From: Montifringilla adamsi
Lineage: Eukaryota; Chordata; Aves; Passeriformes; Passeridae
DNA: 64,000 bases
NCBI GenBank assembly: GCA_017590115.1
Contig: JAGGNK010006892.1
Location: 18,713,228-18,777,227 of the forward strand
Reading direction: 5' to 3'
The position numbers were made by a program, and so were the translations under genes. Within the stretch, counting starts at the first letter, position 1. Every line of letters starts with the position of its first letter. The notes under the pieces were generated by a model that was not told the origin of the DNA, did no database searches, and saw only the letters and a program-made list of their open reading frames with translations. Positions 12,821 to 25,300 of this stretch are shown here, in pieces.

Positions 12821-15800
12821 AGGGAGGGTGCCAGCGCTTGAAAGTGACACAGAGTGTAGTCCCACACTTCCCAAACAAGGAGAGTGGAGTAGTCTTGACA
12901 TGATCCAGAGTCAGCCAGTGAACAGCCCCGTTTGCCAGACAGTCTTGTGGTCGTGAAGCAACTTCCTTTTAACTGTGGTGAAGATAAGGAATGTGTAAGG
13001 GAAATATCGCACAGTTCATAATTTTAACCAAGAACAATATGGGAACAATATTATGGACTTACTGGGAAGGCACATGAACTCCCTGTGTATATCACAGTTT
13101 CTGTGCTGTTAATACTGTAGTTAGATTTTTGCATATTAGAGACACATTAAGATTTTTATATATTATGAAAGCCTTAGAAATTGCTGCCAGGATGATAATG
13201 AGATGCTCAAAAGCATAACTTTAATCAGTACTCCCTAGAGACCCCAGCAGAGGTATCACAAGTTGAACACCTTTATGAAAAAGCAAGAGCTGGAAAACAA
13301 GAAATGTTGGCTGTTCTGCTTTCCAAGGTGAGGGGAGAAACCTTGCAGCACTAAAGCATTAAGGATGTCTCTTCTGGATTAATGAGCTACATAAACAATT
13401 TTAACAGTCTGAAGGGGAAAGGAAAGTGATTGTGTGATGGAGCAGTTAAAAGAGGGCAAGAATTAACAGTATCAAGAGTGTTGGAGAAGCACAGAGGAAA
13501 TGGGTGAAGAAAAAGCTAATTAGAAAAAAGAAGAGTGAAATAGAAAGAAAATCACTGAAAGGGACAAAATAGTTGGGCCCAAATGATCTAGAAAAAGATG
13601 CATTTTTATGTGTGTGTATATATATATATATATATATGTTTAATAATGCTGGAAAACATAAAGAAATGGAAAGAAAACATTGAAATTGTATCATACCAAG
13701 AAGACTGTCAGATATGACATATTTAAATTAAGGTACTCTCTGAAAACAAGTGAAATAGTTCTAAAACTGAAGAGTGACTTTAAAATTTATGGGTTTTGGA
13801 AGGCCAACCATTTCCCAGTTTCTGAAAAGACCACAGAAGAAGCATTCCATCCAGACATTATAATCCATTCTGAATTTTGCTAGTGGTAGTTCAAAGCTAT
13901 GTATTTATATTTAGCAGTAAGAGGGGAATTGGCTGGTTCTTAGAAAGCTACCATCTCAATATTGGAAAAAATGAAAATTTCTTGATATCTTTGAAGCTGT
14001 GTAGGGTTCATGATGTAATAAGAGAGACATGTCTATGTTCATGGTGTAATAAGTAGAATATTGAGTAATCCAGCAGCTCGGTCTAATATTAGTTTACAGA
14101 TTCACTGATTAAAGCTGGGAAGGGAAGAACAGTGTTGCCATGGTGAAGTCTATATGATAAAGCACAAGCAGAACAAGCTAGTGAATAATTGATACGTGTC
14201 TAAGATTAGAAACGATCATTTGCAGCTTGTGCTTTGATATTCAAGCATGCTTTTTACTTTAAAAAAACTCAGAGAAACACATTAGCACAGACTGTGACAT
14301 ATTTTTGCATGAACTTCTAGGTAAAGCACCAATGGCTTATGTGTGGAAGAGCACACGAATATACAGTTACTGCTGTGCTAAGATTGAAAATTTGGTCATA
14401 AGCCAGAAAGTTCCAAAGTGGAAAGCTGTTAGCGTGGGATATATTTGGCCAGCCTGCATGTATTACTACATTTCTTTAACACAGAACACAAATAAATAAG
14501 AATTTTTATCATAAAAATCAGTAAGATAAGTGTAACTTTCTGCCTATGTCCTTATCTCCTTCTGGGTTTAGTCATATAATTTTTTAATCTTTAATTCAGA
14601 AGTAATTTAGTAAGATAGCCTAGGCCATCTTGAATTAAGGAGCAGTAGTTACATGTCCTGATAAAGCTTATAAACAAACCTTTTCAAAACAGATAAAAAT
14701 TTGACTGCTGTTGCAAATGTATGTGAATAAAGTAATGGAAAGCATTTTTGTGGGATAAACCTGTAGATCTGCTAGAGCAAAGAACTGCAGGCATCATGCC
14801 TTTATAGACAGTTTTGCTTAATGAATGTGTGATTTAGTTTTATAAATCTATGATGGAAATCTCTAAGCATACACAGTAGTTCTAAATGCAGTCTGTCTGC
14901 CCTGTAACAAACTTTACTTCTCATAAATTCCTTTTTAGAAATCTCAGTAGCAAGAGCTATTTTTCCTTACTATATAGCCTCTTAAAATAAATAAAATACG
15001 TGAAGTTGGCTTGTGTAGAACAATCCTGATGCTGAGGATTTTGTTTTCTCTGCTTGCAAGCTGAATGAAATTTCTTAGGGGGAAAAAGAATGACCAGTAT
15101 GGATTAATCTCTGTATAAATACTGCATGATTCATTTTTGTTATTTTTTTCACTTTTTCACTTGCCTCAAGCTTGCAGGGTGTTTTATAGTACTCATTAAA
15201 GGAAACATCTGCATGTTCGCTAGTGTAAGTTATAAAGTTATAGTGTAAGTTAATCTCTGGTTAAGTTATAAGAAGGTTGTGACCACATACAAAAACTAGT
15301 TCAGTAGTTACTGTGAAATAGTGATGGCAATTGTCAAAGGATAGAATTTAGAGATATTCTAAAGAATTATGGCAAATGTCAGTATCAGGTTCAATTTTAG
15401 TGTATTTACTGCCTAGAATAAGTAAGGAGTAGCATAGAGCATGTAACAAAACATTTGAATTTGTATTACATGATGAGGCACTTGATTTCTTTCATTAACT
15501 TATGAAGCTGCACAGGCTTCCTGTGTTTTTTTTCTGCTGAAAAATAGACAAACTTACACTAATGATTACAAAGGAATCAAGACATAAAAGCTAAAAGGAA
15601 AGGGAGAGGGTTTGAATTTTTTTAACATAATATGGATAGAGGATCATTGAGGTACTTGATACATATAAAAGTGATCAGCATCTTTTTGTCAGCTGGTTTG
15701 TAGTATGCCTAAATATTCTTATTTTCCTCAGACAAATGTATTTAAAGATTGGGGTTTCAGACCAGAGTTTTGTTGCCTGTCCAAGAACTGGATCAAGTGC

Positions 15801-18800
15801 ATTGGTGATTTATATATGGAATGTTTTATGCAGACCAACCATGGTCTGCGTAGAAGAAACTATCCCAAACTTGTGTGTTGTTTGTACTTCTGTGCATACT
15901 TGCCTGCACAATGCTTTAAAAATGGGTTTATACAGAAAAGGAAACTCCCTGAAGCAGCACTCCCTGAGATGTAATAATAATGCTTTGTGAGGTCCTCTTC
16001 AAAAAGATTTTGATGTAGAATGGTTGTGTTTCCTTCTGCATTCTTCAGTCAGTGTTATATTTGATATTTGAAAACATCCTTATTAATTGCAAGAAAAAGA
16101 TAGGATTTTCCAGTAAGTTGAAGGTCTCAGATAAACATGTCATTGGGGAACGTGAACTTGATAAATACACCTTTGAGAACAGACTGGTGATGGTTACTTT
16201 TTGCGAGAAGGGAGTTCTAGCTCGGCAATTAAAATAGAAGTGAAAATGATACAGATCAAAAGCTAATAACTGTAATTGTCCTCAAAAATAAAAAGCACTT
16301 ATCTTTTAGCGTGGCCCAGTCATTAATGGGAGGCTCTTCAGTGAATGGCAGCTGTTGTCTGGTCCTTGCCTTCCTGTTCATCCCTTTGGAATTAAAATCT
16401 GAGGGCTGCAAAGGTTCCCCTCTGGATGTTGCAGTCGGCAGTTCCTCGTGTACTGCGAGGTCATGGTGTTGGCAGCAGAGGTGTGACCAGTCCCACACTG
16501 TCCTGTGAGGCACTGCTGAAGGTAGCTGATGTGGGCTTTGAGGGTTTTGAGGTCTACTGGTCAGTTAAAATTACATTTCAAAAATTGCATTTCAAAATTA
16601 CACACAATGGAGGAAAACTGTGTAATTCCATAAATGCCACAGACACAGTTATTTTCCTTAATTAGCTCTTCAGAAGTTTCAAAGTAACATCTTGAAAAAA
16701 GTGGCAGCATTGAAGTCTGTCTCTTTTTGTGTGCACACCTCCAACAAGGCAAAGTGGGTATCTTCTTTTTAATAGATGAGTGAAGGGTTAGGCCTGTATT
16801 TCTGCTACCTGGTACTTGCTGTTTTTCTGTTAGATATTTCCATAGAATTTTTTCCTATGCCTTATTTCCCATATAGGTTGCTAAGCATCAATAAATGAAT
16901 TCTGTATATGTTACTGTCTGTGATTTGCATACAGGGGAACATTATCACAGAAGTTGCATGCATTTGCTAATACTTGTTTCCATTATTTCTTTATAAGTGG
17001 TGGCTTGGTTGGTTTGGGTTATTTTTCAGAAAAGCAGATAGTACTGAGTATTGCAAATCACAGATATTCTCAAGTTTCTCTCTCAAAACGTGGAACTGTA
17101 TCATGTCGTTTTCCCACCTTTTTAATGAGAGAGTGGTAGACATTTATCAGAGGCTTCACTGTCAGAGACAAACAGGTCTGGATCTTCTGAGCACAGTGGA
17201 AAAGAGCAACACGTTAGGGACTCACTATTAATAATTTTGAGAAAAGGTTGTTTAGTCAAGATACATGTTCATCTTGTTTTGTTGGTGTAAGTTTCAAATA
17301 AGGTATCACCTGCTTTATTCTGAAGCATGATTAATAGTGGTTTATTATACAACCCAAAAAAGCAGTACTGCTTGCAAATATAAAGGCATCCTTACAGATA
17401 CTTCCTGAATTGTGTAATTTTTCTAAATGAAGTAATTTTAAAAATAATTTTACAACTGAATGTCTCTTTTTAATTTATCTATTGTTTTGGAAATCTTTAT
17501 GATTCTGATTCTTGATTTCATTTTTGAAATTGCCATTGGCATGACATCTAGAAAGTGCACTCACTAAAAGTATTATTTAGACCAATCATATTATCAAGTC
17601 TAGGCACCTGGAGTTTGGTTTTGTATTTATTTTTTTGTCTTTTTTTTTTGGCTTTAAGTATTTTCATAAGTAAGTGGGCTGTAAACTGATTGCTAGTACA
17701 ACTAAAAGTGACTTACATGCTATTTTTGTAGTCTTTCTTCTTAATTATTCACTCTGAAGGAGTGTACTTTAAGTGTAAAGATATAACAGATGGATACATC
17801 AATTCTAAGTCAAGGGGAGGCCTTGTTTGGTTGTTATTTATATTTATTATTCAATTTCTACTCTTCTATATCTAAAATGCTAAAGAGTTACTTGAGATGG
17901 AAAAAGAAGGTAATGCTGTACTAAAGAATTTGCCTATTAGTTAGACAAAAGGAAATTTAAATCAAAGAGATGGCTAATTTTATGACATGAAGTGAAAGTA
18001 CTGGCTGAAGTGGGTGTTTTGTTTCTTTTCTTAAACTACTTAGCTGCTGACAAAATATTTGCAGATCATGAAAGGGTCTCTGTAAAATAGGTTTCTGTAC
18101 TACACTTTCTGGTACCCATCTTTCTAGTTGTTCTTTATGTTTGTGGTTCCACGTAAAGCTGAAAAAGTTCAGGTCTTAATCTTGTTCAGGATGTTGTACA
18201 GACTGTGTAAGAGTTTCATCCAGAGTTTATTTACTGAAAGTTGCATGAACCATTGTCTGGGTCACTGAAGTTGCTTCCATATCTGATTAATCAAAACAGA
18301 GTGGGGTGGAAGTTCAGAAAAAGGAAAGCTATTTAATGAAATGCCATTTTAGAGACTGAATTTAATTAAAACTAGCAAAACAAAAGTAGTAGTTCCTATC
18401 TGAATACTATTGCTGCCAGCCACATCAAAGAAGACTAGTAAAATAAAGATCAGATTTTTGTCTCCAATTAAATATCTGAGTTTTTTAATAAGGGAATTAT
18501 TTTTCATTTTTTTTATTCAAATGGGCCTTTACTCTTGCTGTAGTCACCAACCCAACACCTGATGCACCATTAGAGATTCTTGCAGTAGGAAGCCTTTTAG
18601 TCAGATGTAGAAAATTCTTTGCCTTTTGAGCAATTGAGTGCTTTCTTTTTATTGTTTTGAGTTCCAATGAGGCCATGGGTTATGTGATCACTTTCACCAG
18701 GAGGCAATCAGGCCTGATGCTGGAAAATCAGATTCTGTCATCCTACATTCTTCTCTGCCCCACTAGCTCTCTTGTGTTGGCTGTGCTCAAGTTCTCCCAA

Positions 18801-19599
18801 TGAAAGTTAATGTGAAATGGAAGGAGGGTTGGGGTTTTTTGTTTTTGTTTTTTTGGGGGTTTTTGTTTTTTTGTGGTTTGTTTAATCCTCTACCATAGAC
18901 ATTAGGACCCTTTTGGAATACTGTCTGATTTGGTCATTTTCACTTCTGAACTCCTTGACAAATGCAAGTTATTCAAGACTGAGAGGCAGTTTTGAGAGGA
19001 AATATATCTAGAACTGTTGGGTTTTGAAATGTTCTCTTATGAAATAGTCATGAGAGTTTAAAACTAGAATGGGATGGCATTTATTGATGCTAACTCTCAA
19101 AGTATTTATCAATGTGGAGCTCTCCAGAGAGCTGGCTTGGAGCTGTCAGTGACCACACTGGGGGACAATAATCTAGGTACAGTCAAGACTGATCCTAGCC
19201 TTCACTTAGCAATTTTTCATAGTTGATGTGTTTCTTTTTTATCGCTCTGTCTTCTTTTCTATCAGTGAATTAAGAAAATGTCTTTAGGACCACAGAATGC
19301 TTTAGAGCAAACTGCCTTTGCTAATAGTAATCAGGTCATACAGGTATACAGTCTATTAGTAAGGTTTGTCACTAATTAGGTCAGTGTTAAAGAAGCACAT
19401 TATCTTATGTATAATTGGTAAGAAACAGTCTGCCAAGTTGAGCTCTAGAGACCGTGTAATAACACATCAGAGAGTCGTGCCTTCCTGCTGGTGTGTTTAT
19501 CAATCTATTTCACAGCATGAATGATGCATCTCAACTCTTCATTTAGTGTATTTACTAAATGAGTAGTTCTTACTAAATAAGCATTTACTTACTGTATGA
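12821..19599. other. Non-coding AT-rich stretch
   Basis: No exon or transposon was recognised. It contains a TG/TA microsatellite (13609-13638). Open frames are short and do not resemble known proteins. A T/G-rich low-complexity run lies at about 18830-18882. Confidence 0.55.
13609..13638. repeat. Compound (TG)n(TA)n microsatellite
   Basis: A short TG run passes directly into about ten TA dinucleotides. It is simple sequence and likely polymorphic. Confidence 0.9.
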
Positions 19600-20005
19600 A
19601 GCAACATAGTTACCTGAGAAGGCTCCTGTGTAAGAGACAGTGTGTTGGGGTGAGAGCTGGAGTGTAAATGAGGAGCAGTACCAGTTGTCTGTGAGAGCAT
19701 GGGGGGAAAGCAGGAGCGCTGGAGCTGCGTGTGCAGTGTGAGCTGGACCAGCAGAAATGCCTTTCTGAGCTTTTGCACCAGTTCAGAGCTGCAGGCTGCC
19801 TGGGCCTGCCAGGCCAAACCAAACACTCAGAAGAGCAGCTCTTTGGGTGGATGTGGGCGAGTGATTGATAGAGCTCTGCTCCTACCAGCCCCCAGACCAA
19901 AGGCTTTGCGTTGTGTGGCTGCTCTGAAGCAAGCAGAGATGTTCCTGGTGTGGCATTGCACTCTATGGGCTGGCACAGTGCATCCCTGCTGCTCAGAAGT
20001 GCTTC
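19600..20005. other. GC-richer patch of unknown nature
   Basis: This ~400-base patch is clearly richer in GC than the surrounding AT-rich DNA. It holds overlapping open frames on both strands (plus 19699-20139, minus 19610-20062 and 19539-19826). Simultaneous openness on both strands is expected from base composition and is weak evidence for coding. No protein family, CR1 or LTR match was recognised. An old retroelement, a non-coding exon or a regulatory element are all possible. Confidence 0.4.
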
Positions 20006-21879
20006 TCCCCTCTGTATTAAATACTTTAAAAAATGAAAAATGTAACTTCTATATGAATACAAGTGGTCAACCTCCCCAGCTAAGCTTAGTGTCTCTGTGG
20101 TACATAATCAATTCCTGGCCAAATAGAGAAAGACTTTGAATTTGTGGAGGGTGGGAAAATCATGAACTGGAACATTTTTTATGAACACAAAAGGGGTACT
20201 ATTTTGTGTACTCAAATAGTTTTGGGTAGTTTTGTGGGGTTTTTTAATTTTGGGTTTTCTTCATATACTGCTGTTTGAAGTACTGGTTTCATTGATTCTT
20301 TCACAGAATGTTTATTTATAAATCTTCAAAATAATGTATTATATCCTGTAATTATGCCTATTGTTAACTATCACAAACTTAGTAAATTAAATTAAGAGTT
20401 AATTTTATTCTAAAATTCTCAACAGTATCTTTAATGTTTGTCTTCACTTTTAAAAATTTAACATCTTGACACAAAGATACTAATACTGAATCTTTCTCTG
20501 TAAGTATTCAACATATTCAGCTATTTAACCAAGAATATTTTAACAGCATTTTATTGTAAATGAAGATTTTTTCCAGCATTTGGTGGAAAGAGAAGATTAG
20601 TGCAAGAATAGCAAAGTATTTACATGATCTTTTGCAAGGATTAACATGTTCTCTGCATGAATTATTTCACTTAAGAATCATTATCATATTATGATCTCAG
20701 AAGTAATTACCACTCTGAGCGAGAAATAGTTTAGCTGCTTTTGATTCATTCTTCTATGTTGTTTCTTGCCTTCTTTTCTTAGAAAGTTACATTTCTCATG
20801 AAGCAAAGTGCTATTTCCCCTTGCACTTCCCATTCCTGTCTGTCTTTTTCTTTTTTCTCCTCCACTTTTAGTTGCAAAATGTGACTGGTGCAGTTGCTGT
20901 TTTGGACCCCACCCTTGGGGTTGCTAAGCAGAGTAACGTGGTTGCATAAGTAACCTGTTCCTGAACAGGCTACTGCAGCCCTAGTCAGCTACCTAATGAC
21001 AGCCAAATCCTAAAGGAAGTAACTCCTACCATTTACTGTTTGGATCCAGACCTTTTAAACATGGAAAAAATGAAGCATTGAATTTGTTTTAAAATAACAG
21101 AACAGATAAAGAAATCTACCATCAGGAACTCGTATAAAGCAAGAATATAAATGCCTGAAAATAACTGTGAGAATTGTAACTCCTGAAAATGGAAAATGCA
21201 GTGCTCTATTGTGGTTTTCCTTTCAGTTTTGAGGTTTGGGGATCTGGGATTCACTTTGGGTCCACCTCTGGCTTCTTGGACTGGTTAGTCAGTGACCTCA
21301 AATGAACTGCATAGAGTTTGTGAGGCAGTTTCTAGTTTGTTCTGTGCAATAAATATTTTACTGTAATAATTCAGATCTTGACATTCCAAATCAAACTGAT
21401 TTCTCCATTCCAGCTAAGTGGTATAATATAAATTACCCAAAGTAGAAGCATGAGTGTAAATATTTGAAATAGGGTTGTAATGCTTTCTACAAATAGTACC
21501 ACAGATTTGTTTGGTAAAAAGTTTGTATGCATTTCTGCATGTTCTGGAGATTGTTATCAAATGGATCATTGTTTATTAGCACCATCTTGAAGTTGATAAA
21601 TATTGAAATATTAGGAGATAATCATGTGAAGCTGCACATGGGAAAGAAAAGAAGCAGAGAAGAGAGCCTGGAAGGGTGGTGAGATGGGTATGAATTTCAG
21701 GTGAGCAGACAGGATGTTGTGAAAACAAAACTAAGGAGATACAGAACTGTAGAGAGGTTAAAGGTGTGAAGTTAAGAGGCAGTGAAAGGAGCAGGTTTGC
21801 AATAGCTGATGACATTTTTGAGAATAAATTTTTCCCTGTCATTAAGATCAGTAAAGAAAAGCTCTTTTGTTGTTTTTTT
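20006..21879. other. Non-coding AT-rich stretch
   Basis: Nothing gene-like was recognised. The interval is AT-rich, and its only longer open frames are 73- and 88-codon frames on the minus strand without recognisable motifs. Confidence 0.55.
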
Positions 21880-22350
21880 GGGTTCTGGCCAGTGTTGGCT
21901 CAGCCACAGAGAGATAAGGTAGGCAGTTACTCAACCGCTCGGCGGGTGGAAGCAGACAGACAGCCCCATAAAATCTATTTGTGTCCTGCCTCCCCTTTGC
22001 TTATGGCTCTTCTTCAGTGGTGGTTCAAGGACTGTGGGATGGCCATGCAGCAGGTCTTTGCCTCTTGCTGCACAGGCAAGCATAGGCTGCTTTCCCCTGT
22101 TCTCACACACTGAGGGGCCAGAAAGGACCAGGCAGCCCCGATCCCAGCCCTGGGTGGTTTTACTCAGAAGTGGCTCTTACCACCCATATCCCCCCTGTGC
22201 CGTGGGAGCACACCCACTTCTCCATCTCAGCTCTCCTGCTTCTTCCTTCCTGTTCCTCTCTGCTCCCCACTGCAACTCCACATCTGCCTTTGCAAAGCTT
22301 TGAGCCGGCTTTGCGAAGCAGCTGCCAGGCTCGCTGGGCTAAGGGCCTTT
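21880..22350. other. GC-richer patch of unknown nature
   Basis: A second isolated patch of higher GC, with a few CpGs (for example the CGCTCGGCGGG segment near 21935) and a C/T-rich run at about 22180-22270. Several overlapping plus-strand open frames pass through it, none recognisable. It could be a regulatory element or an old repeat. No splice-bounded exon is convincing. Confidence 0.35.
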
Positions 22351-25300
22351 GCTTCTGGAAATTGCACCATCTGGCTGTGCACAGTATATGGAGTTTATAT
22401 TTAGATCACCTTGTATCTGGCATCTGGACTTTATTCTGTGTGCTTGGTGAGACCTGATTGGAGCACTTTCTTTTGTGGATGATATTCTATATAATGTATG
22501 CATTGCTAGTTCTCAGTAGCCACGGTGAATAATATTCCATAAAAAGAGTTGTCCTTTCTGTAGAGCTGTTGTTTCTGTTGGTCAGAGCTGTATGCAAGGT
22601 GCCATTTATTGGTGGTGTTTGTCAGAAATATCAGACACACACAGGGATGGCAAAGAACATTTTGCCCTTGAAATTAGATCAATTATAAATATCTGCAATG
22701 ATGGGCTAATGCATGACAGATCCAGCAATACTGAATAATCTGATATTAAACTATGTTGTGGTATATAGCTGAAGATTTTATGCATAGGACTGGGTTGCAT
22801 AGTAGGTTTCTGTTTGCTTTTTCGTGTTTCTTTTTCTGTAAAGGAATCTTTGTCATAGCTTCAGGATCCAACAACTGACTTTTATATTAAGAGTGCACAA
22901 AGTACCGTGCTGCCTGAGGGCCAACAGAGGGTGCTGGAGTGATGCAGCTTACCTTCACTCATTTTTGTTGTTTCTGGAGAACAAGGTGCATTTTGACAAA
23001 CCTCTTATTTGGGATGTCTTACTGTACAGATATGAAGTTAGTGCATTTTTTGTACATTTAGTATAATAATTCTGATACTTCTAAAAATTATTACATGTTA
23101 TGAAGATTATTTCAGGAATGCACATTTAGCAATAATATTTACAAGAGCAATGTGTACCTACTTAGGGCATTTCAAAATTTTCTTTACTACTAAAAAAGAT
23201 ACAAATAAAAATTCTCCTTTTTCAGAAGAAAAAGATGGGCACAGTAGAAGTATCAATTATTTCTGTTGTTTGTGTACATACATTATTGTATATATATTAT
23301 ATAATGAAGCTTATATAGCAAACCACAGATCTGTGAAAGTCATGGTTTGATGTAAATAATACCTGTGTAGAAATAGCATACTTACAATGGAATTGTTCAA
23401 GGAGAATGAATAAAAAATCAGATAGCATATGACAAATCATTGTGCAATGCTTCACAGTTAAATGAATTATTTCCATACTGTCCTTTATGTCAGGTTCCTC
23501 ATTTTTATCCTTGTTCAGGGTCTGGTTTCCCTTAGTTTGTAGAAGAGACTGTGCCCTTTGTATACTGGACTGAAAAGGTGGTGTGTCTGCAAAGGGTTAT
23601 AATGTTTGGCTTGAAACTGCTTGTTTCAGGTTGTGCCTGTTCTTTGAAGTAATGTCCATGAAAGTCAGTAATTACACTGTGTCTGGTATGGAAAGCTCTT
23701 CCTCCCTCTCCCCCTGACCATCCTTATCCCCCAGAGCACAGGATAATGGCTTCAGATTACCAGAGACTGAAAAGTGCATTTTGTGACAGGGATATAAAAA
23801 AGTAGGTGATTGCTTCTAACATGCAGTCTCTCCTTACTGCACAGATGTGATGTATGATGCCTAAATCTGCTCTCTTGTACTGATGATGATAAGCTGAAGT
23901 ATTTCATGTCATTGAGATTTCTTTTTATGATTTTAAAACTTGATAACCCATTTTTTTCCAGAATTCTTGTACATCTCTGACAGCATCTCACAGGAGATGA
24001 AAACAGGGTGATTTCAGTAACTTGTCAGATCTACTGTCTGTCATTTCTCACACTACAAAACCAAAACGCATCTAACCAATGGAGCCTTATCTTTAATATG
24101 CATGTGGAGTATAACTTAGAAAAAAATACTCAAATCTGCAGAAATTTTGAAGAAGCAGATCTGTGACTGCCCTGTCTCTCTGAATGACTTTACTCAGATG
24201 CCACAGTTAGATACTCTTAACATTCAGGAAACCTGATAAACATGAGAGAAGAGAATTATTCAGACTTACAGTAGTGCTACTTTAAGTGTGGACAGAGGTA
24301 TTATTGTGTTTTTATAGACATCAGCTGCAAAGGGCTATCCAGAAGGATAAAGGCACCAAACAGAGAAATCAGGATGTATAACCCCTTTAAAATGCATGCT
24401 GAATGGCAAGGGTGGTTCCTGTTGTCAGGGGAAGGGTGGGGAGAGGAGACAGGTTGTAAAACACCCCCTTATGAGATATGTGACTACACATTATCATTTG
24501 TTAATATCAGCTCAGTAGATCTTTTAATTACATGCTCTGTCAAACATTTCATGGAGCTGAACAAGTCGAGGGGGAGATGGACTGTCCTATTTGCTGCCAT
24601 GGATCTGGAATATTCAGGTGGAGATACACTGTTCAAGAGGCTGCCCTGACAGCACTGTGGCTGTCCAGAGAAGTGTGGCTCTGTCCTTGGAGATATTCAG
24701 TGCTTTGGTTGGACAAGGCCCTGTGTAACTGCACTTCATGTTCAAGTTAGCAAACAAGGTGTCTTACTCATGTCACAGATGTCCATAGCATCATCTCTCC
24801 TTGAGCTCACAGAGAATATTCAAACTACCTTCACAGTAACAAGATTCAACTTGGACTTGGTAATTCAGCATTATACCCACCATAGGACTGTGCTCTCCCT
24901 CCTAAATGTGGTATCTGCATCTGCTGCCAGTGGTTTTGCAGGTGGTAGTCTCAACTTCAGAGCCTTTTGGCAGCCAGATACCTGTATTTGCACCAAAGAG
25001 GAATAAAATGTTTCCTGTTGTAATAGAGAACTTGCGTTATACCCAAATAGATACCAATGCATTCCTACTTCCAGCACTTTTGTTTTCCCATAGGCACCAT
25101 TCTGTTTACTTCTGCGTAAGGAATTACAACATAACTCAGGTTTTGCTGTTGCTTATAGCTTCTGACCAAAAATCTACAAAAAAGGTCTAGTTTCAAGTCT
25201 AGTTTATAGTTCATATTGTCAGTGTAAAGACAAGTTGTAATTTAAAAAATTTATTACATTAGTATATAAATTTTTCTCTCTTGTTTTATGTCTCTGTCTA

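Noticed and set aside
19610..20062. 150-codon minus-strand open frame, with a 146-codon plus-strand frame opposite
   Set aside because: Both strands are open because the patch is GC-richer. Neither translation shows a domain, and composition (Ser, Cys, Leu-rich) looks like non-coding translation.
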